Shown: positions 8,471 through 16,410, counted from the first letter of the stretch. The stretch is DNA of 21,614 nt from an uncultured Lachnospiraceae bacterium (GCA_910585555.1 CAJUFU010000047.1:1-21614); one strand, 5' to 3'. The notes: generated by a model from the sequence alone, not told the origin. A program made the numbers and translations.

Positions 8471-8499
8471 CGCCGGTCAAAAGATGACCGGCGCTTTTT
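8471..8499. terminator. Two-way terminator between nrdG and a minus-strand gene
   Basis: CGCCGGTCA (8471-8479) and TGACCGGCG (8485-8493) form a perfect 9-bp stem with a five-base loop. On the plus strand it is followed by CTTTTT, ending nrdG. On the minus strand it is followed by TTTTATAC, so it can also end the converging transcript whose frame stops at 8508. Confidence 0.88.
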
Positions 8500-8507
8500 A
8501 AAAGCTT

Positions 8508-8742
8508 CTATTCTACTGATACATGGATGTACCATATCTGATTTTTCTGTAAATTGGCGGCGGACACAGTTTCCTGGACACCAAAGTTTCGTGCAGATAA
8601 AAACGCCTGAGAGGGGAAGGTTTTGCCCAAGGGTGCAATCTGCCATTTCTAAGGCGGAAGTAGTAGAGGATACTGCGCCCCAGAGGAATAGTATAAGTAT
8701 GTAGAACAGACATATTTTTTTGCTGCAGGTTTTTTGTAACAT
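8508..8742 (-). pseudogene. Probable frameshifted small secreted protein
   Basis: I do not recognise a family. From an ATG at 8742, with GGTGAT just upstream, the minus strand encodes a convincing export signal: MLQKTCSKKI, then a hydrophobic CLFYILILFLWGAV, then a likely cleavage region SSTTSA. That frame then runs through the terminator into nrdG. A second frame, open from about 8649, gives a protein-like end (GVQETVSAANLQKNQIWYI) and stops at 8508, just before the two-way terminator. A single frameshift between about 8650 and 8600 would join them into a protein near 78 residues. A promoter with 17-base spacing lies upstream (8813-8841). A sequencing error would give the same picture. An intact 140-residue product from the first frame is possible but would run through the hairpin. 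Confidence 0.45.
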
Positions 8743-8812
8743 TTCTATCACCATGCGGGCAGTTGTAGATGCCCTAAAGATTCTTGCCATTGGTTTGTGA
8801 AAGTCGAAATTT

Positions 8813-8841
8813 ATTATAACAGAGATTTGTGTGGAAGGCAA
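8813..8841 (-). promoter_or_regulatory. Minus-strand promoter for the 8508-8742 gene
   Basis: On the minus strand TTGCCT (8841-8836) and a consensus TATAAT (8818-8813) are 17 bases apart. The element lies between the terminator of the ABC importer and the small secreted-protein frame, so that frame has its own promoter. Confidence 0.6.
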
Positions 8842-8869
8842 TTCTTATAGAAGAAAGAAATGGTATGCA

Positions 8870-8920
8870 GGGAAGAAGAAAGTGGACAGTAGCTTTCCTT
8901 CTTTTAAGATACTGTCCACT
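8870..8920 (-). terminator. Terminator after the ABC permease gene
   Basis: AGTGGACAGTA (8881-8891) and TACTGTCCACT (8910-8920) form a perfect 11-bp stem. On the minus strand it is followed by TTCTTCTTCC and comes about 33 bases after the permease stop. Confidence 0.75.
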
Positions 8921-8953
8921 CAGCTTACCATCGATACCTCCAGCGCACATGTT

Positions 8954-9775
8954 TCAATATTTCTTTCGGTAATAATGTTCTGCGCTCTGAATCAGTTTAT
9001 AGAAGGCCATAGCGATGAGGCAGAGGATGATGATGGAGGTGATTACCATGTTCAGCTGGAATACCTGCGAACCATAAATGATCAGATAGCCAAGGCCTCT
9101 TCTGGCGGCCAGGAATTCTCCGATGATAACACCCACCAAAGATAATCCGATGTTGACTTTCATGTTGCTTAAGATCAACGGAATAGAACTGGGCAGGATA
9201 ACCTTGCATAAGGCATCTTTACGGCTGCCGCCCAGGGTGTAGATCAGTTTGCACATTTCCGTATCGGTTTGACAAAACCCCGTGTAGAGACTGATGATGG
9301 AACCAAAGACGGCTACTGAAATGCCGGCCACGATAATGGTGCCTGTGCCAGTACCCAGCCATACGATCAGCAGGGGAGCCAAAGCGGATTTGGGGAGGGA
9401 GTTTAAAACGACCAGATAGGGTTCCAGAATCTCGGAGAGACTTTTAAAAAACCACAGAAGCGTAGCGGCTGACAGACTTAAGAGAGTGACTAACAGGAAA
9501 CTGACAAGTGTTTCAAGCAGTGTGATACCGGTGTGTCCATAGATGGAGTGATCTGCGATCATCTGGCCAAGATATTGTAGGATACCGGTGGGACTGCTGA
9601 AAAAGAAACTGTCAATCCAGGACAGTCTGGCGGCCAGTTCCCAGATGCCAAGAAAGGCAAAAAACAGAAGGAATCTGCCAAAGGTGATTCTGTGATGATG
9701 TCGGTGATGGGCGCGCAGGAATTCTTCCTGGCGGACGGAGACAGTCTGCTCTGTCTTAATAAATGGGTTCGCCAT
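8954..9775 (-). CDS. ABC transporter permease, NitT/TauT (SsuC/TauC-like) type
   Basis: This 273-residue membrane subunit belongs to the family of importers for nitrate, sulfonates, taurine and thiamine-precursor-like solutes. Hydrophobic segments lie at about 33-50, 86-110, 131-165, 205-222 and 240-262. The cytoplasmic coupling loop around 179-197 (TLGGSRKDALCKVILPSSIP) is the family's EAA-type motif that docks on the ATPase. The ATG at 9775 follows GGGAGG by nine bases, and the gene overlaps the end of the ATPase gene by 20 bases. The N-terminus carries a His-rich stretch, HHRHHH at 23-28. The substrate cannot be told, because no substrate-binding protein lies next to it. Confidence 0.92.
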   Translation of the reverse strand: MANPFIKTEQTVSVRQEEFLRAHHRHHHRITFGRFLLFFAFLGIWELAARLSWIDSFFFSSPTGILQYLGQMIADHSIYGHTGITLLETLVSFLLVTLLSLSAATLLWFFKSLSEILEPYLVVLNSLPKSALAPLLIVWLGTGTGTIIVAGISVAVFGSIISLYTGFCQTDTEMCKLIYTLGGSRKDALCKVILPSSIPLILSNMKVNIGLSLVGVIIGEFLAARRGLGYLIIYGSQVFQLNMVITSIIILCLIAMAFYKLIQSAEHYYRKKY

Positions 9776-10544
9776 CTGTCAATACCTCCCATAGTTGATT
9801 AAAATAGTCTTGATATTCTTTGGTGCTTCTGATGGCCAGAGGGTCCTCTCTGCTTAAGTCATAGTGAATCGGCATTTCACATTTTACATAAGCAGGGCGT
9901 TTAGACAGGACAATCACACGGTCCGCCAGTGTAATGGCTTCAGAAAGATCATGGGTAATCAATAGGGCGGTCTTTCCTGTTTTTCTGATAATGGATGCAA
10001 TGTCGGCGGAAACGGCAAGTCTGGTCTGAAAATCCAAGGCGCTGAAAGGTTCGTCTAAGAGTAAGAGATCCGGATGCACTGCCATGGTGCGGATGAGGGC
10101 AGCTCTTTGCCGCATACCGCCGGAGAGCTCTGAGGGTTTACTGTCCTTGAACGCATAGAGGCCGTAATCTTCTAATAGTTTTAAGACATAGTCGGTATTT
10201 TCCTTGGTGACCATATGATTCAGCTCTAAGCCCAGAATGACGTTCTGGTAGATGGTGCGCCACTCAAATAGATGGTCTTTTTGCAGCATGTATCCAATCT
10301 TTAGCACTGTGTCTTGACAGTAGTCTGAAAGGGAAAGACCCCGGTATAAGACATTGCCTTCCTCGGGGGTAAGAAGTCTTGCGATGATGGACAGAAGGGT
10401 GGATTTGCCGCAGCCGCTGGGGCCTGCGACAGCCACAAACTCTCCCTCGGATACCTGCAGATTTATGTGGGTGAGGGCAGGAGTTTCTCCTTTCAGATTG
10501 TGATAAGAATAGGAGATATCCTGCAGAGACAGTATTGGCTGCAT
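9756..10544 (-). CDS. ABC transporter ATP-binding protein, NitT/TauT (SsuB/TauB-like) type
   Basis: This 262-residue ATPase powers the permease encoded next to it. It shows Walker A GPSGCGKST (41-49), Q-loop Q88 (GYMLQKDHLF), the signature LSGGMRQR (140-147), Walker B LLLLDEPFSALD (160-171) and the switch H198 (LLITHDLSEA). The Q-loop and signature wording are typical of the nitrate/sulfonate/taurine branch. The ATG at 10544 follows AAGGAG by ten bases. A TATAAT lies at 10569-10564 on the minus strand. It is the first gene of a two-gene operon, divergent from argH with about 125 bases between start codons. Confidence 0.95.
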   Translation of the reverse strand: MQPILSLQDISYSYHNLKGETPALTHINLQVSEGEFVAVAGPSGCGKSTLLSIIARLLTPEEGNVLYRGLSLSDYCQDTVLKIGYMLQKDHLFEWRTIYQNVILGLELNHMVTKENTDYVLKLLEDYGLYAFKDSKPSELSGGMRQRAALIRTMAVHPDLLLLDEPFSALDFQTRLAVSADIASIIRKTGKTALLITHDLSEAITLADRVIVLSKRPAYVKCEMPIHYDLSREDPLAIRSTKEYQDYFNQLWEVLTDGEPIY

Positions 10545-10563
10545 AGAACAACAACTCCTTATG

Positions 10564-10592
10564 ATTATAAGATATTTTATGTTTTCGATTAA
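10564..10592 (-). promoter_or_regulatory. Probable promoter of the ABC importer operon
   Basis: A consensus TATAAT reads on the minus strand at 10569-10564. The matching -35 region, 17 bases upstream, is weak (TTAATC, 10592-10587). It sits back-to-back with the argH promoter. Confidence 0.45.
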
Positions 10593-10606
10593 AATATGTG
10601 TTCTGA

Positions 10607-10635
10607 TTGAAAAGAAAAGTATTTTGTGGTATCAT
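10607..10635 (+). promoter_or_regulatory. Promoter of argH
   Basis: TTGAAA (10607-10612) and TATCAT (10630-10635) are separated by 17 bases and lie 35 bases before the argH ATG. I saw no convincing arginine-repressor box beside it. Confidence 0.6.
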
Positions 10636-10670
10636 CAAATTTAGATTTAATAAAGATGGAGGATTATCGC

Positions 10671-12083
10671 ATGGCACAATTGTGGGGCGGCCGTTTTACA
10701 AAAGAGACGGATCAGCTTGTATATAACTTTAATGCTTCAATCTCTTTTGATCAGAAATTTTTTCGCCAGGATATTGAGGGCAGTATCGCCCATGTGATCA
10801 TGCTGGCTAAACAGGGCATCCTGACGAAAGAGGAGAAGGACGAAATCCTAAAGGGTCTAACGGGAATCAGGCAGGATGTGGAAGAAGGCAGACTGCAGAT
10901 TACACAGGAGTATGAGGATATTCACAGCTTTGTGGAAGCCAATCTGATTGAAAGAATCGGGGACGCGGGCAAGAAGCTGCATACCGGCAGGAGCAGGAAC
11001 GATCAGGTGGCACTTGACATGCGTCTGTTTGTAAGACTAGAGGTTTTACATGTGGATGAACTGGTGAAGACGCTTTTGCAGACGCTGGTTTTCGTCATGG
11101 AAGAGCATGTAGAGACTTATATGCCCGGTTTTACACATCTGCAGAAAGCACAGCCAGTGACACTGGCGCATCATATGGGTGCTTATTTCGAAATGTTCAA
11201 AAGAGACCGTTCAAGGCTGAAAGATATTTACCACCGCATGAATTATTGTCCGCTGGGAGCCGGGGCACTGGCAGGAACGACCTATCCCTTAGACAGAAAT
11301 TATACCGCTTCTCTTTTGGGCTTTGAGGGTCCTACATTTAATAGTATGGACTCTGTGTCTGACAGGGATTATGTGATTGAATTTCTTGCGGCGCTTTCTA
11401 CGATTATGATGCATTTAAGCCGTTTTTGTGAGGAGATAATCCTTTGGAACTCCAACGAGTATGGGTTTGTGGAGATTGACGATGCCTATGCCACAGGGAG
11501 CAGTATCATGCCCCAGAAGAAGAATCCGGATATTGCGGAACTTGTGCGGGGCAAGACCGGACGGGTCTATGGTGCACTTTTCTCTATTCTGACGACGATG
11601 AAGGGAATTCCTCTGGCCTACAATAAGGATATGCAGGAGGACAAGGAGCTGACTTTTGATGCCATTGATACGGCAAAGGGATGCCTGGCCTTGTTTGAAG
11701 GAATGCTTCGTACAATGAAGTTCCATGCTGAGGTGATGGAAAAGAGTGCGGCCATGGGATTTACCAATGCCACAGATGCGGCGGATTATCTGGTGGGAAG
11801 AGGGATGCCTTTTAGGGATGCCCACAGCGTCGTAGGAAAACTGGTTCTTTATTGTATTGATAGAAAGTGCAGCATCGAGGATTTATCCATTGAGGAATTA
11901 AAGGAGATCAGTCCTGTTTTTGAGGAAGATATATATGAGGTGGTCAATATCAAGACCTGCGTGGAGAGACGTCTTACCGTAGGGGCGCCGGGGCCGGAAG
12001 CTATGCGGAAGGTGATAGAAATGTACAAAGACTATCTTGCAAAGGACTGGCAGGATGAAGATCAAATAGATATTCCCAGATAA
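10671..12083 (+). CDS. argH: Argininosuccinate lyase
   Basis: ArgH splits argininosuccinate into arginine and fumarate, the last step of arginine synthesis. The start is taken at ATG 10671 (MAQLWGGRF), giving 470 residues, the usual length. It has GGAGG eight bases upstream, and the family normally begins with this WGGRF segment. An in-frame GTG at 10626 would add 15 residues but overlaps the promoter. The fumarase/lyase superfamily signature GSSIMPQKKNPD begins at residue 276, with the catalytic-loop serines S277 and S278. The TGRSRNDQ substrate segment is also present. argG is not adjacent, which is unusual since argG and argH are often paired. The asd gene follows after about 34 bases, probably in one transcript. 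Confidence 0.97.
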   Translation: MAQLWGGRFTKETDQLVYNFNASISFDQKFFRQDIEGSIAHVIMLAKQGILTKEEKDEILKGLTGIRQDVEEGRLQITQEYEDIHSFVEANLIERIGDAGKKLHTGRSRNDQVALDMRLFVRLEVLHVDELVKTLLQTLVFVMEEHVETYMPGFTHLQKAQPVTLAHHMGAYFEMFKRDRSRLKDIYHRMNYCPLGAGALAGTTYPLDRNYTASLLGFEGPTFNSMDSVSDRDYVIEFLAALSTIMMHLSRFCEEIILWNSNEYGFVEIDDAYATGSSIMPQKKNPDIAELVRGKTGRVYGALFSILTTMKGIPLAYNKDMQEDKELTFDAIDTAKGCLALFEGMLRTMKFHAEVMEKSAAMGFTNATDAADYLVGRGMPFRDAHSVVGKLVLYCIDRKCSIEDLSIEELKEISPVFEEDIYEVVNIKTCVERRLTVGAPGPEAMRKVIEMYKDYLAKDWQDEDQIDIPR

Positions 12084-12117
12084 TAAAATGGGAGAGACGA
12101 GGAGGATAAGATTGAAA

Positions 12118-13206
12118 ATGAGTGAGAAACTGAAAGTAGGTATTTTAGGCGGTACGGGTATGGTGGGACAGAGATTTATCTCCCTGTTAGAGAATCACCC
12201 CTGGTTTGAGGTCACAACAATAGCGGCAAGTCCACGGTCTGCAGGTAAGACCTACAAGGAGGCTGTGGGTGAGAGATGGAAGATGGATACGCCTATGCCG
12301 GAAGCAGTAAAGGATATTGTGGTCAAAAATGTAAATGAGGTAGAGCAGGTGGCGGCCGAGGTAGATTTTGTATTTTCGGCGGTGGATATGACCAAAGACG
12401 AGATTAAGAAGATTGAGGAAGAGTACGCCAAGACAGAGACGCCGGTGGTCTCCAATAACAGCGCACACCGTTGGACGCCGGATGTGCCCATGGTGGTGCC
12501 GGAGATCAATCCCGAGCACTTTGATGTGATTGAGGACCAGAAGAAGAGGCTGGGCACAAAAAGAGGCTTTATTGCGGTAAAACCTAACTGCTCCATTCAG
12601 AGTTATGCGCCGGTGCTGACGGCATGGAAGGAGTTTGAGCCATATGAGGTGGTGGCCACCACGTATCAGGCAATCTCCGGGGCAGGCAAGACCTTTAAAG
12701 ACTGGCCGGAGATGGTGGAGAATGTGATTCCCTATATCGGCGGTGAGGAAGAAAAGAGCGAAAAGGAGCCGCTTAGAATTTGGGGTAAGGTGGAGAATGG
12801 ACAGATTGTGCCGGCCGTCAGTCCAGTGATTACCTGCCAGTGTATCCGGGTGCCTGTATTAAACGGTCACACGGCGGCTGTATTTGTGAAATTCAGAAAG
12901 AAACCCACGAAAGAACAGCTGGTAGAGAAGCTGGTTCATTTTAAGGGATTGCCGCAGGAACTGAATCTTCCCAGTGCGCCCAAGCAGTTTATCCAGGTGA
13001 TGGAGGAAGATAATCGTCCTCAGGTGAAACTGGATGTGGATTATGAGAACGGCATGGGCATCAGTGTGGGACGTATCCGTGAGGACAGCGTCTATGACTG
13101 GAAATTTGTAGGGCTTTCTCATAATACTGTGCGCGGCGCTGCGGGGGGCGCTGTGTTATGTGCAGAAACTTTGAAAGCGAAAGGTTATATTACAAAGAAG
13201 CAGTAA
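12118..13206 (+). CDS. asd: Aspartate-semialdehyde dehydrogenase
   Basis: Asd reduces aspartyl phosphate to aspartate semialdehyde with NADPH. This is the branch point to lysine, diaminopimelate, threonine and methionine. The 362 residues start with the nucleotide-binding loop GGTGMVGQRF. The active-site cysteine is C158 in VKPNCSIQSY, and the NTVRGAAGGA segment lies near the C-terminus. The wording and length fit the fungal/archaeal-like subtype found in many Firmicutes, rather than the E. coli type. The start is ambiguous: GGAGG at 12101-12105 is six bases from an in-frame TTG at 12112 but twelve from the ATG at 12118. The ATG fits family N-termini (MSEKLKVGILGG). It probably shares the argH transcript. 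Confidence 0.95.
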   Translation: MSEKLKVGILGGTGMVGQRFISLLENHPWFEVTTIAASPRSAGKTYKEAVGERWKMDTPMPEAVKDIVVKNVNEVEQVAAEVDFVFSAVDMTKDEIKKIEEEYAKTETPVVSNNSAHRWTPDVPMVVPEINPEHFDVIEDQKKRLGTKRGFIAVKPNCSIQSYAPVLTAWKEFEPYEVVATTYQAISGAGKTFKDWPEMVENVIPYIGGEEEKSEKEPLRIWGKVENGQIVPAVSPVITCQCIRVPVLNGHTAAVFVKFRKKPTKEQLVEKLVHFKGLPQELNLPSAPKQFIQVMEEDNRPQVKLDVDYENGMGISVGRIREDSVYDWKFVGLSHNTVRGAAGGAVLCAETLKAKGYITKKQ

Positions 13207-13258
13207 GATTTATAGGTAACGGGTCATGAAATATCAGGTACGAACATAGGGCAGGGTG

Positions 13259-13289
13259 CTGTCGGCGGGTATAAGGGCCCGCGCGGCAG
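13259..13289 (+). other. Strong GC-rich hairpin before the phosphodiesterase gene
   Basis: CTGTCGGCGGG (13259-13269) pairs with CCCGCGCGGCAG (13278-13289): 11 pairs, one a G-U, with one bulged base and an 8-base loop. No T-run follows, so it does not look like a normal terminator. It ends 20 bases before the next start codon and could affect translation or RNA stability. Confidence 0.5.
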
Positions 13290-13309
13290 GTATAGGGGTA
13301 GGTTAAGGT

Positions 13310-15040
13310 ATGAATAAACTGGAATATCAGTTGGATCTCTTAAATGTGATCAACCAGAAGCTGCGCAGAGAGGAAAAAATGCTTCGGTTGATCTGTGAGA
13401 CATCCAACAGCGCTTTTTTGTACTATAATTATGAGGAGGAGAAGATTCAGACAATAGCGAATTGGGAACATTTCTTTGACTTTACGATTCAGGATATAAG
13501 AGATCTAACCAAGCTGTATGGCTGTGTGGAAGAGAAGTATCTGATTCCTCTCCGGGAAGTGCTTTTCATAGAAAAGCAGAGTATGAAGAGTCAGTCTATT
13601 GACATTAGGCTGAAAGAGAGCCGTATCTGTATTCAGGTGGAAGTCAACATTGTATATGATGATAGTGGTCAGCCCACAGACAAGATTATCCGCTTTAAAG
13701 ATGTAACAAAATTTAATGCACAGAATGATGAGTTAACATATATTGCATATTATGATATGCTGACAGGATTATATAACCGTAATTATTTTGTGCGTCTTTT
13801 GGGAGAATTTGTCCGCCGTGCAGGGGAAAGGCATGAGACGGTGGCGGTGATGTTCCTTGACATAGACGATTTCCACAGAATCAATGATGGTATGGGCATT
13901 ATCGTGGGAGATGAACTGGTCCAGCTTTTTGGACAGTATCTCATCGATCTGATGGGAGATAATGTGATAGTATCCCATTTTAACAGCGATATTTATTGTA
14001 TCGGAATCTATGATCCCTGCGGGGCAAGAAGTGTAGAGACCATTTATCAGTCCATCACGGAGCGGCTTAAGAAACCGTTTCGGATGAGCGGCGGAAATGA
14101 GATTTCTATTACGGTCAGTGTAGGTGTGGCGGAATATCCGGAGGCGGCTTCTAATACATTGGAGTTGATTAACTGCGCAGAAATTGTCATGTTCAAGGCA
14201 AAGAGCATGGGAAAGAATAAGATTCAGTATTTTGAGGGCACCATTCTGAACGATTTTCTGCAGAATGTAAGCATAGAGAATAAGCTGAAAGAAGCTGTAT
14301 TTTCTCAGAACTTTACGATGTATTTTCAGCCGCAGTTTCGTACTACGGACAGGCAGCTGCGCGGGGTGGAGGCATTGCTGCGCTGGCGGGATGATACGGG
14401 AAATATGATCAGTCCGTCGGTCTTTATTCCCATTGCAGAGAAGAATGGTACAATTGTCCCCATTGGTACATGGGTCATTGAGGAGAGTCTGAAGGCTTAT
14501 GCGCAATGGAAACGCAAATACCACTATCCGTTGATCATGTCTATCAATATTTCGGCAATCCAATATCAACAGCCGGATTTTATAGACAAACTTTTACAGA
14601 TATTAGAGAAATATCAGGTTTCGCCATATGAGATAGAATTGGAGATCACAGAATCTATTTTGATAGATGATTTTGAAGAGATTACGAAGCGGCTTGAAAT
14701 CCTGCGGGATATCGGAATCAAGATATCGTTAGATGATTTTGGAACAGGATTTTCTTCGCTGTCCTACCTGAAAGGACTGCCCATTGATACGCTAAAGATT
14801 GATAAATCTTTTATTGACACAGTGATTACGGATGAGAATACCCGGATTATCACAGAGTCCATTATTTATATGGTGAAAAAGCTGGGGTTTGAAACCATAG
14901 CGGAGGGCGTGGAGACTGAGGAGCAGTTTCAGTATCTCAATGAGATTTCCTGCGATATCATTCAGGGATTTTATCTGGGCAGACCGATGCCGGCTGATGA
15001 CATCGAGAAGCTTTTGGCAAATATGATGGCAAATGTGTGA
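13310..15040 (+). CDS. c-di-GMP phosphodiesterase with degenerate GGDEF and intact EAL domain
   Basis: The EAL domain (about 325-570) should linearise c-di-GMP to pGpG. Its key residues are present: E354 of the EALLRW motif, N413, E445 (EITES), D475-D476 (DDFGTG), K496 and E532 (EGVET). Before it lies a GGDEF-fold domain (about 144-300) whose signature is NSDIY (225-229) instead of GGDEF. It cannot be an active cyclase, and may bind GTP or serve as a regulatory module. Residues 1-140 look like a coiled coil plus a PAS-like sensor. No membrane segment is seen, so it should be cytoplasmic. The start follows AGGTTAAGG. The stop lies in the ribosome site of the next gene, so expression of the two is coupled. 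The pairing of dead GGDEF with live EAL is common. Confidence 0.93.
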   Translation: MNKLEYQLDLLNVINQKLRREEKMLRLICETSNSAFLYYNYEEEKIQTIANWEHFFDFTIQDIRDLTKLYGCVEEKYLIPLREVLFIEKQSMKSQSIDIRLKESRICIQVEVNIVYDDSGQPTDKIIRFKDVTKFNAQNDELTYIAYYDMLTGLYNRNYFVRLLGEFVRRAGERHETVAVMFLDIDDFHRINDGMGIIVGDELVQLFGQYLIDLMGDNVIVSHFNSDIYCIGIYDPCGARSVETIYQSITERLKKPFRMSGGNEISITVSVGVAEYPEAASNTLELINCAEIVMFKAKSMGKNKIQYFEGTILNDFLQNVSIENKLKEAVFSQNFTMYFQPQFRTTDRQLRGVEALLRWRDDTGNMISPSVFIPIAEKNGTIVPIGTWVIEESLKAYAQWKRKYHYPLIMSINISAIQYQQPDFIDKLLQILEKYQVSPYEIELEITESILIDDFEEITKRLEILRDIGIKISLDDFGTGFSSLSYLKGLPIDTLKIDKSFIDTVITDENTRIITESIIYMVKKLGFETIAEGVETEEQFQYLNEISCDIIQGFYLGRPMPADDIEKLLANMMANV

Positions 15041-15048
15041 GGCAATTT

Positions 15049-16410
15049 ATGTTACTGGGCAGAATAACAGAACTGAATTATCTGAACAATTGTTATGATC
15101 GTGAGGGCAGTCAGATTCTAATTGTCTATGGACAAAAGCATATTGGTAAGACTGCCTTAGTAAGGGAATTTATGAAAGACAGACCCCATTATTATTATCT
15201 GGCCGGAGCTTGTTCTGAGAGAGAACAGGCCTATCAGTGGGGACGCCAGATGGCCCATGACGGCTATGTAGTGGATAAATTCCCTACGTTTCATGATATT
15301 TTTGCAAAGATATCTCATCGGATAAATGGCAAAAAAGTGATTGTCATCGATGAATTTCAGAACATTGTCAGGGCCAGCGACAGTTTTATGAAGGAACTGG
15401 TATCTTTTGTGCACAGTCAGTGGAACAGAGATGATGTGATGGTGATTCTTTGCAGTTCTTCCATCGGCTGGATAGAGAACAGTATGATCACGCGTATCGG
15501 CGAGGCGGCTTATGAGTTATCCGGTCTTTTGAAAATCAAAGGAATGTCCTTCGCAGATATCGTGGAACGGTTTCCCAATTTTCGAATTGAGGAGTGTGTG
15601 GAAGCTTATGCGATTCTTGGCGGTATACCGGGATTGTGGAATCAGTTTGACGACAGGCTGACGATTCAGCAGAATATCTGCCGCAATATTCTGGATGTGA
15701 ACAGTTTCCTCTTTGAGGAAGGAGAGCGGATTCTGACAGAACAGCTGCGGGAACCGGGCGTTTATAATACAATTATGGCCTCCATAGCGGCTGGCAGCCA
15801 TAAATTAAATGATCTTTATCTGCATACGGAGTTTTCCCGGGCAAAGATCAGCGTCTATCTGAAGAATTTGATTGAATTAGAACTGGTGGAAAAAGTTTTT
15901 TCTTATGATACGGCCGGCAAAGAGAATGTGCAGAAGGGTATTTACAGAATCAGCCATCCCTTTGTGGATTTCTATTATACCTACATGTATCCCCATTTGA
16001 GTGATCTGCAGACCCTTTCTGTAGGGGAATTTTATAATCACTATATAATGCGGGATTTTAGACGCTATGTAGCCGGATATTTTAAGCAGATCTGCAGACA
16101 GCATCTATCGATGCTGAATGAAAGACACAGACTGCCTATCCTGCTTGACGATATCGGAGAGTGGATTGGCAAGGTGGGATCTTTGGACATTGTGTCTCAG
16201 GATGAAGAAGGGCATACGCTGATTGGTCTGTGTAACTGGGAAAAGCCCATGACCTATGAGGATTATGAAAACCTGCTCCTCTATGCCAGGAAGGCGAAGA
16301 TCAGTCCGGATTACATCTATATGTATACTGCCTTCCGTTTTGATGAGAAGCTGAATCTGGAAGCTAAGATTAAGACCAATTTGAAACTGGTGCAGATATC
16401 AGATCTGTAG
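15049..16410 (+). CDS. AAA-type ATPase of the archaeal ATPase/DUF234 family
   Basis: This 453-residue protein has an N-terminal P-loop domain, with Walker A GQKHIGKT (28-35) and Walker B VIVIDE (97-102) followed by FQN. Winged-helix-like and DUF234-like C-terminal regions follow. The family is widespread but its role is not known. DUF234 domains usually carry a PD-(D/E)XK nuclease-like core ending in a GECKW-type motif. Here D380 (LDIV) is kept but the motif is GLCNW, with L394 and N396 replacing the acidic and lysine residues, so it is probably inactive. ATG 15049 has GAGG six bases upstream. A GTG at 15037 overlapping the previous stop by four bases is the alternative start (457 residues). 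Either way the gene is coupled to the phosphodiesterase gene. Confidence 0.82.
   Translation: MLLGRITELNYLNNCYDREGSQILIVYGQKHIGKTALVREFMKDRPHYYYLAGACSEREQAYQWGRQMAHDGYVVDKFPTFHDIFAKISHRINGKKVIVIDEFQNIVRASDSFMKELVSFVHSQWNRDDVMVILCSSSIGWIENSMITRIGEAAYELSGLLKIKGMSFADIVERFPNFRIEECVEAYAILGGIPGLWNQFDDRLTIQQNICRNILDVNSFLFEEGERILTEQLREPGVYNTIMASIAAGSHKLNDLYLHTEFSRAKISVYLKNLIELELVEKVFSYDTAGKENVQKGIYRISHPFVDFYYTYMYPHLSDLQTLSVGEFYNHYIMRDFRRYVAGYFKQICRQHLSMLNERHRLPILLDDIGEWIGKVGSLDIVSQDEEGHTLIGLCNWEKPMTYEDYENLLLYARKAKISPDYIYMYTAFRFDEKLNLEAKIKTNLKLVQISDL

Noticed and set aside
8831..9145. Plus-strand 104-residue open frame
   Set aside because: It lies antisense to the permease gene, its terminator and a minus-strand promoter, and has no recognisable domain or good ribosome site.
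13207..13309. Possible c-di-GMP riboswitch before the phosphodiesterase gene
   Set aside because: I could not find the conserved GEMM-type core or a two-helix fold; only one hairpin and a direct repeat are present.
13769..14569. Minus-strand open frame (266 codons) opposite the phosphodiesterase gene
   Set aside because: It is antisense to well-conserved GGDEF and EAL coding sequence, with no ribosome site or family match.
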